This document shows positions 1 to 7,705 of a stretch of DNA of 64,000 bases, in pieces. Position 1 is the stretch's first letter; every line of letters starts with the position of its first letter. Below the pieces are notes generated by a model, which was given only the letters and a program-made list of their open reading frames with translations, made no database searches and was not told the origin of the DNA. The position numbers were made by a program, and so were the translations under genes. Source of the stretch: Pseudofulvibacter geojedonensis (GTDB lineage: Bacteria > Bacteroidota > Bacteroidia > Flavobacteriales > Flavobacteriaceae); the NCBI RefSeq assembly GCF_042675745.1, contig NZ_JBHTJM010000002.1, forward strand, positions 186,001 through 250,000. Reading direction: 5' to 3'.

Positions 1-200
1 TGAATGATTACCATTCTGCAAAATTTTATATCCCTAAAAAAGTAGATTGGTTAATTATACCTCACCAACATATTAACTGGATAAATTTTGAAACATTTAA
101 CGCAGAAGTTGAGTCCCATCTATCAAAACAAAAATCTCCAATGTGCTGGATGAAAAAAACTAATGGTGAACTTTTAAAATTCTTTGTTGTTTGGTGGTAG
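1..200 (+). CDS. C-terminal fragment of an unrecognised protein (cut by window edge)
   Basis: An open frame enters from the left edge (first full codon at 3) and stops at TAG 198-200, giving the last 65 residues of a protein. The fragment is rich in Trp, His and Lys and ends in two Trp (FFVVWW). I recognise no family. The TTTG of the likely recQ promoter lies inside its last codons, so recQ is probably transcribed separately. The start and most of the protein lie outside the window. Confidence 0.6.
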   Translation, partial: NDYHSAKFYIPKKVDWLIIPHQHINWINFETFNAEVESHLSKQKSPMCWMKKTNGELLKFFVVWW

Positions 201-215
201 AATTACTTACTTTTG
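183..215 (+). promoter_or_regulatory. Predicted promoter of recQ
   Basis: TTTG at 183-186, 21 bp spacer, then TACTTTTG at 208-215, an exact match to the Bacteroidota -7 consensus TAnnTTTG. It lies 18 bp before the recQ ATG, predicting a short leader of about 12 nt. Confidence 0.6.
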
Positions 216-233
216 ATACTCTAATTTAACCAC

Positions 234-2345
234 ATGATTACGCCAGAAGTACAAAAACTATTAATTCCTACCTTAAAAAAATATTTTGGTTATGATAGCT
301 TTCGAAGTCAGCAAGAAGCTATTATACAAAATGTATTATCTGGAAGTGATAGTTTAGTAATTATGCCCACAGGTGGTGGTAAATCTATTTGTTTTCAGCT
401 TCCTGCTCTGTTGCTAAATGGAGTAACTTTAGTTATATCTCCGTTAATAGCATTGATGAAAGATCAGGTTGATGGCTTAAATGCAAACGGAATACCAGCA
501 GCATATGTAAATAGCAGTTTAGCTGACGCTGAAAGAAATACTATTTTAGAAAATATAGCCGATAAAAAACTAAAACTAGTTTATGTTGCTCCAGAAAGTT
601 TAAGCTATTTAAGTACCGTAATAAATGAAGAAAATGTTAGTTGCATCGCTATAGATGAAGCACATTGTATTTCTTCTTGGGGACATGACTTTAGACCTTC
701 TTACCAACAACTAGGTTTTTTAAAGAACCAACTACCCAAAATACCTATTATAGCTTTAACAGCTACTGCCGATAAAGCTACTAGAGATGATATCTTAAAC
801 CAATTAAACATCTCTGAGGCAAAACAATTTATTAGTTCTTTTGACAGAAAGAATATTCATTTAGAAGTTAGACCCGCTAATGACAGAATTAATCAAGTAA
901 TTGACTTTATTGAACAACACCCAAATGAATCTGGAATTATTTACTGCTTGAGCAGAAAAACTACCGAACAAATAGCAAGTAAATTACAACAGAATGGAAT
1001 CAGTGCAAAAGCCTATCATGCTGGGCTGAATTTTAATGAGAGAAGTAGTATACAAGAAGAATTTATCTTTGATAAAACACCTATCATTTGTGCTACTATT
1101 GCTTTTGGAATGGGAATAGACAAATCTAATGTACGATGGGTTGTTCATTATAACATGCCCAAAAATATAGAAGGCTATTATCAGGAAATTGGACGTTCTG
1201 GTAGGGATGGCTTAAATGCAAAAGCTTTGCTTTTTCACAGTTATGCAGATGTAATACAGCTACGAAAATTTATAGATGGTAGTACTAATGAAGAAGTACA
1301 AATTGCCAAGCTAGATAGAATGAAACAATTTACTGAAGCAACTACATGCAGAAGAAAAATCTTATTGAGTTATTTTGGAGAACTGAAAGAAGAAAATTGT
1401 GGCAATTGTGATGTATGCGAAAACCCACCTCAATTTATAGACGGAACCATAATAGCGCAAAAAGCTTTATCTGCTGTTACAAGACTTCAAGAAAAAGAAG
1501 CTGTTGGTATAGTTATAGACGTTTTAAGAGGCGCTAAAAACGCTACCGTTATAGATAGAGGTTATAATCATATTAAAACCTATGGTATGGGTGCCGATAC
1601 TTCATGGAAAGACTGGCAACATTACATTATTCAACTTATTAACCAAGGGTATTTAGAAATTGCTTTTCATAAACATAATGCTTTGCAATTAACTGATTTT
1701 TCTAAAAAAGTATTGTTCGAAAAAGAGCAAGTTTTATTGAGTAAACCTGTAGAGATTTCTAGAAATGTTACAGATAAAATCACTAAAAAATCTAAAAAGA
1801 CTAAAGATTCTTTATTCGAGCTATTACGCAAATTGCGATACAATATTTCTCTTGAAGAAAATATACCTGCATATCTAATTTTTAATGACGCTACATTAAG
1901 AGAAATAGAACAAGAAAGACCCCTATCTGATGAAGCTTTCTTAGCTATTAGCGGAGTTGGACAACGCAAACTAGAAGTATATGGAGCAGAATTTATAGAC
2001 GTCATTAGAACATTTTTAGAAGAAAAGAAGAAAAAACCTAAAAAGAAAGATACCTCTTTAGTTACCTACGAACTCTACCAAGAAGGATTAACTATAGAAG
2101 AAATTGCTTTAAAAAGAGATTTAAAGGATACCACTATTTTTTCTCATATAGCCAAATTATATAGTGAAGGAAAAGATATAGATATCTACCAGTTTATTAG
2201 TAAAGAAGAGGTTGAACAAATTAGAAAAGCAAAGCAAGCTCTCGAAAATCCAGAAGGTTTAAAGGTGTATTTTGAACATTTTGAAGAAAAAGTAAGTTAC
2301 GCTACTATTAGATTAGCATTAACTGTTATTGAGGTTGAAAGTTAA
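234..2345 (+). CDS. recQ: ATP-dependent DNA helicase RecQ
   Basis: 703 residues, a 3'-5' superfamily 2 DNA helicase for recombination and fork repair. Walker A PTGGGKS is at residues 45-51, followed by the DEAH box and the HCISSWGHDFRP aromatic-rich loop typical of RecQ. Motif VI reads QEIGRSGRDG. The RecQ-C-terminal zinc site is visible as TTCRRK followed by CGNCDVC. A winged-helix region, an HRDC-like segment and a final HTH segment follow, so the length suits full-length RecQ. The ATG at 234 sits just behind a good promoter and the N-terminus aligns without extension. Confidence 0.95.
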   Translation: MITPEVQKLLIPTLKKYFGYDSFRSQQEAIIQNVLSGSDSLVIMPTGGGKSICFQLPALLLNGVTLVISPLIALMKDQVDGLNANGIPAAYVNSSLADAERNTILENIADKKLKLVYVAPESLSYLSTVINEENVSCIAIDEAHCISSWGHDFRPSYQQLGFLKNQLPKIPIIALTATADKATRDDILNQLNISEAKQFISSFDRKNIHLEVRPANDRINQVIDFIEQHPNESGIIYCLSRKTTEQIASKLQQNGISAKAYHAGLNFNERSSIQEEFIFDKTPIICATIAFGMGIDKSNVRWVVHYNMPKNIEGYYQEIGRSGRDGLNAKALLFHSYADVIQLRKFIDGSTNEEVQIAKLDRMKQFTEATTCRRKILLSYFGELKEENCGNCDVCENPPQFIDGTIIAQKALSAVTRLQEKEAVGIVIDVLRGAKNATVIDRGYNHIKTYGMGADTSWKDWQHYIIQLINQGYLEIAFHKHNALQLTDFSKKVLFEKEQVLLSKPVEISRNVTDKITKKSKKTKDSLFELLRKLRYNISLEENIPAYLIFNDATLREIEQERPLSDEAFLAISGVGQRKLEVYGAEFIDVIRTFLEEKKKKPKKKDTSLVTYELYQEGLTIEEIALKRDLKDTTIFSHIAKLYSEGKDIDIYQFISKEEVEQIRKAKQALENPEGLKVYFEHFEEKVSYATIRLALTVIEVES

Positions 2346-2371
2346 TTATTTGACTTCTAACTACATCATGT

Positions 2372-2766
2372 TTATAAATCATAATCAACTTCAGTTCCTG
2401 TTTTATATAAAAAACTAACAGCATTTTTATTTAGTCCGAAAAACGGAGTTGAAGAATCTGAATTTGCATTAATATCTATTACAAATTGAATTCTTGTTGC
2501 TAATAGATATTTCTCTTTTAAATGATTAATCACCTTTATTTTAGGTTCTAGAAAATCAATTAACTCTCCAAGTATTTTTTCAAATCAATGTCAATACCTG
2601 CTTAAATTTTATATTCCCATGTCGTAAATTTTGGAACGGGTTCTCTCTTTATCTTAAACGAAGTTGGTTTTACTCCCATTAATTCTGTTACTACATCAAA
2701 ATATTCTGCATCAAAAGAAAAATAAACGTAACTATTACATTCAATATTTATATTTTCCAACCCCAT
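2372..2766 (-). pseudogene. Broken DUF4279-family gene (nonsense codon plus frameshift)
   Basis: From ATG at 2764-2766 the minus strand encodes MGLENINIECNSYVYFSF followed by DAEYFDVVTELMGVKPTSF, a typical DUF4279 opening, then stops at TAA (2602-2604) after WEYKI. Reading through that TAA gives AGIDIDL, then the frame must shift by one at a run of A near 2570-2580 to recover EKILGELIDFLEP through to VDYDL and a stop at 2372-2374. The second half again looks like DUF4279. Two lesions, a premature stop and a 1-nt indel, argue for a decayed gene. It is the last member of the leftward cluster, 15 bp after its neighbour. DUF4279 function is unknown. Confidence 0.75.
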
Positions 2767-2781
2767 ATTCACTCTAAAAAA

Positions 2782-3252
2782 TTAACTCTTTTTCAAATTA
2801 CGAGTCTCTATTATTTTAACTCCTTTTTCCTCTATATTTTTTAACACTTCCTTATCTACATTTCCTTCAGCATTTAAAAACTCAATTTCTAGTTCATTTT
2901 CACTTAAATGAATGCTTTTAATTTTATCTCTAGGAATTTTATACTGATATCCACTATCTTTTTGAAAAACCTTATAAACTTTATACGCACCTGAACACAA
3001 TCCCATTGCACTAATAAAACCAATAATACCTATCGATTTATTAAGAGTTACTATTGCTGATAAAGCTAGAATTGCTACTAATAAAAAAGCACCTAAATCT
3101 TTTTTACCCTTTCTAAGTTCATTTGCTTTTTTTGATAGACTAGATTTTTCTAATAGTTCCTTAGTTTCTGACCAAACTCCAGTAGTAGTCATATATAAAT
3201 TATCTTCATCTATATTTATATAGCCAAATTGATATTTAAAAAACTCTTTCAT
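2782..3252 (-). CDS. Small membrane protein with two central TM segments
   Basis: 156 residues. A polar N-terminal region of about 50 residues is followed by a hydrophobic hairpin (roughly 52-70 and 73-90) and a soluble C-terminal part with alternating charged and hydrophobic residues (KIKSIHLSENELEIEFLN) that looks like beta-strands. The fold resembles small membrane-anchored PH-like proteins, but I cannot assign a family. Its ATG follows the stop of the upstream hydrolase gene directly, so the two are almost certainly co-transcribed and translationally coupled. Function unknown. Confidence 0.75.
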   Translation of the reverse strand: MKEFFKYQFGYINIDEDNLYMTTTGVWSETKELLEKSSLSKKANELRKGKKDLGAFLLVAILALSAIVTLNKSIGIIGFISAMGLCSGAYKVYKVFQKDSGYQYKIPRDKIKSIHLSENELEIEFLNAEGNVDKEVLKNIEEKGVKIIETRNLKKS

Positions 3253-3936
3253 TTATTGAAAATAACCATCAATCAGTTTCTCCATCATTTCAATATCTAG
3301 TTTTTCTATTGGGTGCTCTACACCTTTTAACAACTTAAATTCAGAATTAGGTAACCAACCTGAAACTTGTAATGTTTCTTCTTGCGTAACCATAGTATCT
3401 TTATCTCCTACTGTCAATAATACATTATGGTTGATGCTTTTAAAATCTTCTGAATTGAACTTCTTTCCTCTTGATAAGCCGAACATTAAATCGGCTGTTT
3501 TTGCTAAAACTTCTTTCCAATTATTAGGTTCATGTAGCTTTTCTAAATAATTAGCAAAGACAGGTACCTTTGCTTCTATTTTATCAGGATTTAACATTTT
3601 CACCTCTTTTGCTGCACTTTCTTCAGACCAGTTAAACTTTGTTCCCAGAGTAACTATTTTGTCAACCAAATCAGGATAATTCTTGGCTAAATTTAAAGCA
3701 ACATACCCTCCCATGCTATACCCAAAAATAGATACTTTATCTAATTGATGGCTCTTTAAATAATCTACTATATTTTGAGTAAATAAATCGATCGAGAACT
3801 TATGGGAACTAGGAATTCCTCCATGACCTTCAAAAGAAAATGAATGCACGTTATATTGATTAGATAATAGCTTTTTTAAAGTCTTTAATTGGCTCGTACT
3901 TCCTAACGCACCGTGTAATAATAAAATTGATTTCAT
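3253..3936 (-). CDS. Alpha/beta-fold hydrolase
   Basis: 227 residues with the standard alpha/beta-hydrolase layout. LLHGALGS near the N-terminus supplies the oxyanion region, GYSMGG is the nucleophile elbow, VGDKDTMV carries the likely acid and GVEHPIEK the catalytic His. The N-terminus lacks a signal peptide, so it should be cytoplasmic. It has the size of small esterase/lipase-like or MenH-like hydrolases, but no men genes are nearby and the substrate cannot be inferred. It starts 3 bp after the DinB-like gene and ends directly before the 2-TM protein gene. Confidence 0.85.
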   Translation of the reverse strand: MKSILLLHGALGSTSQLKTLKKLLSNQYNVHSFSFEGHGGIPSSHKFSIDLFTQNIVDYLKSHQLDKVSIFGYSMGGYVALNLAKNYPDLVDKIVTLGTKFNWSEESAAKEVKMLNPDKIEAKVPVFANYLEKLHEPNNWKEVLAKTADLMFGLSRGKKFNSEDFKSINHNVLLTVGDKDTMVTQEETLQVSGWLPNSEFKLLKGVEHPIEKLDIEMMEKLIDGYFQ

Positions 3937-3939
3937 TAA

Positions 3940-4491
3940 CTATAAATCGTCTGTAAAATGTTCTGTTCGTTTAGGTTTAGAAAACTTATCTGCATTGTAA
4001 ATCTTAGATCCTCCTTTTGGAATTGACAATGATTGCCAATCTTGATTGACTGCTAATTTTCCTATTAATACAATTTGCCCGATATGATATGAATAATGAG
4101 CCAACTGCCTGTTAATCGCTTCGGTAACCGAATGCCCCATATTCCTGATAAAGATTTCTTTTTCCAAATCAGTTACCTCTAGCGGATTAATTGCTTCAAA
4201 CAAACAACTCCATCCTCTATTCCAAACAACTAGCAACTCTTCTCTAGTAGTAATTGTTCCTTCAAACTCATCATCTCTATCACGCCATTCTTTCTCTCCA
4301 TCTTCTGTTAAAAAATTAGTCCACCTAGAAAGCATGTTGCCTGAAATATGCTTAACTATAATAGCAATGCTATTATTTACCTCATTAGGTTGCCAAAACA
4401 ATTGTTCATCTGTCAATTGACTAAAAGTCTTTTCTCCTAAACTTTTATAATAATTAAATTGTTTTTGTATACTTGATAGATAGGTATTCAT
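3940..4491 (-). CDS. DinB-like (DUF1572-type) putative metal-dependent protein
   Basis: 183 residues resembling the DinB/YfiT four-helix superfamily, in particular the DUF1572 branch. The three expected metal-binding His are in VKHISGN (helix 2) and in AHYSYHIGQ (last helix). The WRDRDDEFEG loop is common in this branch. Members are often linked to thiol transfer or stress, but no reaction is established for this branch. The ATG shares one base with the upstream stop (TAATG), indicating translational coupling. Confidence 0.8.
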   Translation of the reverse strand: MNTYLSSIQKQFNYYKSLGEKTFSQLTDEQLFWQPNEVNNSIAIIVKHISGNMLSRWTNFLTEDGEKEWRDRDDEFEGTITTREELLVVWNRGWSCLFEAINPLEVTDLEKEIFIRNMGHSVTEAINRQLAHYSYHIGQIVLIGKLAVNQDWQSLSIPKGGSKIYNADKFSKPKRTEHFTDDL

Positions 4492-4898
4492 TATTTCCTA
4501 GCTAATTTATATCCTAAAAATGCCATCGGAATATATGCTACTATTAAATCTAAGGCATTGAACCACATTGGAGCTGGTAACATATTAGCTGCCATAATTC
4601 CACAGAGTAGAAACCAAAAACCAATAATTAATGCCATTTTTAAATGGTTTGTTGCTGCTATTTTAGTAGTTAAAAATGCACCTACTAAAGTTCCCAATGC
4701 ATGTGCTATAAAAGGGAATATAAAATGTTTAGCTTCAAACAAATGAATATTTGCTTTCAAACTTTCCATATTAGAAGGGTCTACACCTCCTGGTGGAGGA
4801 ATGATACTTCCGCTTATCATAATTAAGCCCATATTAAACATTCCACCTATAACAATACCTACTATAACAGCTAGTATATTTTTTACAATCGGACTCAT
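4491..4898 (-). CDS. Four-TM integral membrane protein, first gene of the cluster
   Basis: 135 residues with four hydrophobic segments at about 5-29, 60-82, 86-105 and 110-130, separated by one polar loop rich in Pro and Gly after TM1. Similar small membrane proteins of unknown function are common in Flavobacteriaceae. It appears to lead a leftward operon of four intact genes plus the DUF4279 pseudogene. A -7-like TATATTTA (4921-4928, minus strand) and an inverted repeat just upstream of it suggest a regulated promoter. Confidence 0.75.
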   Translation of the reverse strand: MSPIVKNILAVIVGIVIGGMFNMGLIMISGSIIPPPGGVDPSNMESLKANIHLFEAKHFIFPFIAHALGTLVGAFLTTKIAATNHLKMALIIGFWFLLCGIMAANMLPAPMWFNALDLIVAYIPMAFLGYKLARK

Positions 4899-4920
4899 AT
4901 TTTTTATATTAGTTAGTATT

Positions 4921-4949
4921 TAAATATAGTCTATTTACGACTAATAGAC
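4921..4949 (-). promoter_or_regulatory. Promoter with adjacent inverted repeat for the leftward cluster
   Basis: On the minus strand TATATTTA (4921-4928) is close to TAnnTTTG. Immediately upstream, 4929-4935 and 4943-4949 form a 7-bp inverted repeat (GTCTATT / AATAGAC) with a 7-nt spacer, placed where an operator would sit. Regulator unknown. Confidence 0.35.
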
Positions 4950-4989
4950 AATAACTTTTAAGCATTGTATTTATAAGTTATTATCTTCC

Positions 4990-6009
4990 TTACTGCTTTC
5001 TTAAAATATCACATAAATTTTCAAACATTTCAGTTGAAATGTCTAAGTGGAAAACCATTCGAAGTTTACCTTGCCCCATATTACTAATAAATACATTTTT
5101 AGAGGCTAAATTGCTTACATACTTATCAATATCTACTTCTTCTTTTAAATTAAAAATAACAATATTAGTTTCTACAGTTTCTACTGAAACAACTTTATCG
5201 TTATGAAGCAAAATACGTTCTACTTCTTTAGCTCTGTCATGATCTATTGCTAATCTTTCAATGTGATTATCTAAAGCGTATAAAGCTGCTGCAGCTAAAT
5301 AACCTACCTGACGCATTCCACCTCCTAAAACCTTTCGCACTCGTAACGCTTTTGCAATGTATTCTTTACTTCCTATTAAAACAGAACCTATGGGAGCTCC
5401 TAAACCTTTAGATAAACAAATAGAAATGGTATCGAACATTTCTCCAAATATTTTTGGGTCATGATTTTTAGCCACTATAGCATTAAATAGTCTAGCCCCA
5501 TCTAGATGATATTTTAATCCGTGATCTATACAAACTTGTTGAATTTTCTTTAATTCTTCTATATCCCAACATGCTCCTCCTCCTTTATTGGTCGTATTTT
5601 CCACACACACTAAAGTAGTTAATGGACTGTGATAAAAATCTGGTGGATTAATAGCTTCAATAACCTGATTGGCGGTAAACATACCTCTATCTCCATCAAT
5701 TAATTTACACGATACTCCACTATTAAAAGACACTCCTCCACCTTCGTAATTATATACATGAGCCCACTTATCACAAATTAATTGCTCACCATAATTAGTA
5801 TGCAATTTAATAGCTGCTTGATTTGCCATGGTTCCACTAGGAAAAAACAAAGCATCCTCCATACCAAACATCTTTGCAAGGCGTGCTTCTAATTCATTTA
5901 CAGTTGGATCTAGTTTATAAACATCATCTCCTACTTCAGCCGTCATCATAGCTTGTAGCATTCCTTCAGTAGGTCTTGTAATTGTATCGCTTATTAAATT
6001 TATTTCCAT
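4990..6009 (-). CDS. ltaA: Low-specificity L-threonine aldolase
   Basis: 339 residues, a fold-type I PLP enzyme that cleaves L-threonine or L-allo-threonine to glycine and acetaldehyde. Visible landmarks are FPSGTMANQ near residue 60, the HLDGARLFNA motif with the PLP-interacting Asp and Arg, and ICLSKGLGAPIGS containing the PLP-binding Lys. Length and start match the family. It is a single cytoplasmic gene. A -7-like TAGTTTTA lies upstream on the minus strand. It may link with glyA in the same window in glycine supply, but the genes are far apart. Confidence 0.92.
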   Translation of the reverse strand: MEINLISDTITRPTEGMLQAMMTAEVGDDVYKLDPTVNELEARLAKMFGMEDALFFPSGTMANQAAIKLHTNYGEQLICDKWAHVYNYEGGGVSFNSGVSCKLIDGDRGMFTANQVIEAINPPDFYHSPLTTLVCVENTTNKGGGACWDIEELKKIQQVCIDHGLKYHLDGARLFNAIVAKNHDPKIFGEMFDTISICLSKGLGAPIGSVLIGSKEYIAKALRVRKVLGGGMRQVGYLAAAALYALDNHIERLAIDHDRAKEVERILLHNDKVVSVETVETNIVIFNLKEEVDIDKYVSNLASKNVFISNMGQGKLRMVFHLDISTEMFENLCDILRKQ

Positions 6010-6114
6010 AGTTATTGGTGATAATTTAGTTAGGGTTTTGTTTCATTTTTGATAAAACTATAAAATCTCTGCAATAAATTAGCATGATAAAATATCAAAA
6101 CTCACTTTTTAATT

Positions 6115-6122
6115 TATTTTTG
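6115..6122 (+). promoter_or_regulatory. -7 element in front of prfB
   Basis: TATTTTTG is an exact TAnnTTTG match ending 8 bp before the prfB ATG, predicting a near-leaderless transcript. No convincing TTG at -33 was found. Confidence 0.4.
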
Positions 6123-6130
6123 TAACATCT

Positions 6131-7240
6131 ATGGTTACACAAGAACAAATAAAAAATATTTCTGAAAGAATAAATAAGTTAAAACAATACCTGAATATTG
6201 ATCAAAAACTTATCGAAATTACTAATGAAGAGGAGAAAACTTTTGCGCCAGATTTTTGGAATAATCCAAAAGAAGCAGAAGAAGTAATGAAATCACTTCG
6301 AGTTGTCAAAAAATGGGTAGCCGATTATAACAGCGCTAAGCAGTTATTTGATGATCTAGAAATTCTTGTTGAATTTCATTCTGAAGGTGATGCAACTGAA
6401 GAAGAAGTGACCAATCAATATAAAAAAACGATTGATTTAATAGAGCACCTTGAATTTAAGAATATGCTTTCTGATGAGGGTGACAACCTAAGTGCTGTTT
6501 TGCAAATTACAGCTGGTGCTGGTGGTACTGAAAGTTGTGACTGGGCAGATATGTTAATGCGTATGTATTTAATGTACTGTGAAAAGCAAGGTTATAAAGT
6601 AAAAGAACTAAACTATCAAGCTGGAGATGTTGCAGGTATTAAAACAGTAACTATTGAGATTGAAGGTGATTTCGCTTTTGGTTGGCTAAAAGGTGAAAAT
6701 GGAGTTCATAGGTTGGTTCGTATCTCTCCTTTTGACAGTAACGCAAAACGCCATACTTCTTTTGCCTCTGTTTATGTTTATCCGTTAGTAGATGACTCTA
6801 TAGAAGTTAATATTAACCCTGCAGATATAGAAATTATAACTTCAAGATCTAGTGGAGCTGGTGGGCAAAACGTAAACAAAGTAGAAACTAAAGTTCAGTT
6901 AACTCACAAACCATCTGGTATTCAAATTTCCTGTTCTGAAACTCGTTCTCAGCAAGATAATAGAACCAGAGCTATGCAGATGCTTAAATCTCAATTATAT
7001 GAAATTGAATTGAACAAACGATTAGAAGCTAGAGCTAGTATTGAGGAAGGGAAGATGAAAATTGAATGGGGTAGCCAAATTAGAAACTATGTTATGCATC
7101 CGTACAAACTAGTAAAAGACGTAAGAACTGCTCATGAAACTGGTAATGTAGATGCTGTTATGAACGGAAATATTGACTCCTTTTTAAAAGCCTATTTAAT
7201 GATGATGGGACAAAAAGAAGAAGATACTAATACTATATAA
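6131..7240 (+). CDS. prfB: Peptide chain release factor 2
   Basis: 369 residues, the class I release factor that reads UAA and UGA. The stop-codon recognition tripeptide SPF is visible in RISPFDSN, and the catalytic GGQ in SSGAGGQNVNKVET. The N-terminal coiled region is present in a single continuous frame: the place where many bacteria have an in-frame UGA and programmed +1 frameshift reads KQYLNIDQ here, so no frameshift is needed. The arsC-like gene starts 5 bp after the stop codon, suggesting co-transcription. Confidence 0.95.
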   Translation: MVTQEQIKNISERINKLKQYLNIDQKLIEITNEEEKTFAPDFWNNPKEAEEVMKSLRVVKKWVADYNSAKQLFDDLEILVEFHSEGDATEEEVTNQYKKTIDLIEHLEFKNMLSDEGDNLSAVLQITAGAGGTESCDWADMLMRMYLMYCEKQGYKVKELNYQAGDVAGIKTVTIEIEGDFAFGWLKGENGVHRLVRISPFDSNAKRHTSFASVYVYPLVDDSIEVNINPADIEIITSRSSGAGGQNVNKVETKVQLTHKPSGIQISCSETRSQQDNRTRAMQMLKSQLYEIELNKRLEARASIEEGKMKIEWGSQIRNYVMHPYKLVKDVRTAHETGNVDAVMNGNIDSFLKAYLMMMGQKEEDTNTI

Positions 7241-7245
7241 TTAAT

Positions 7246-7584
7246 ATGAAAATCTATCACAATCCTAGGTGCAGTAAATCAAGACAAACATTAGCTTTAA
7301 TAGAAGACGCTGGTAAAGAAGTTGAAATTGTAAAATACCTTGAAAACATTCCATCTAAAAAAGAATTAACCGAAATTATTAATTTACTAGGCATTAAACC
7401 TTTACAATTAATTAGAAAAGGAGAAAAAGATTGGAAAGAAAACTTTAAAGGGAAAGAGTTATCTGACGAAGAAATTATTGATGCAATGATTGCTTACCCC
7501 AAATTAATTGAAAGACCTATTGTTATTAAAGACCAAAAAGCCGTTTTAGGTAGACCCCCAGAAAATGTTTTAGATTTACTATAA
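7246..7584 (+). CDS. arsC: ArsC/Spx-family thioredoxin-fold protein (arsenate reductase-like)
   Basis: 112 residues, the size of glutaredoxin-coupled ArsC. The active-site Cys9 is in HNPRCSKSRQT and the C-terminal RPIVIKDQKAVLGRPPEN keeps the Arg residues that bind arsenate in ArsC. No arsenic efflux or arsR gene is nearby, so a general thiol-redox role is also possible. It lies 5 bp after prfB and is followed by a clear terminator. Confidence 0.85.
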   Translation: MKIYHNPRCSKSRQTLALIEDAGKEVEIVKYLENIPSKKELTEIINLLGIKPLQLIRKGEKDWKENFKGKELSDEEIIDAMIAYPKLIERPIVIKDQKAVLGRPPENVLDLL

Positions 7585-7590
7585 AAAAAT

Positions 7591-7618
7591 AAAAGGTGAG
7601 TATAATAACTCACCTTTT
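7591..7618 (+). terminator. Rho-independent terminator after prfB-arsC
   Basis: 11-bp perfect stem (7591-7601 with 7608-7618) around the loop ATAATA, 6 bp after the arsC stop. The 3' arm ends in TTTT. Confidence 0.75.
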
Positions 7619-7705
7619 ATCATTTTTATGTATTCTTTTTAACAGCAGTTTAACAGAAATTTACAGCTACAGAACTAATTTTGAAAGTTTATTGTAACAT
7701 CGCAT

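Noticed and set aside
6190..6230. Programmed frameshift in prfB
   Set aside because: No in-frame UGA in the region and the frame is continuous.
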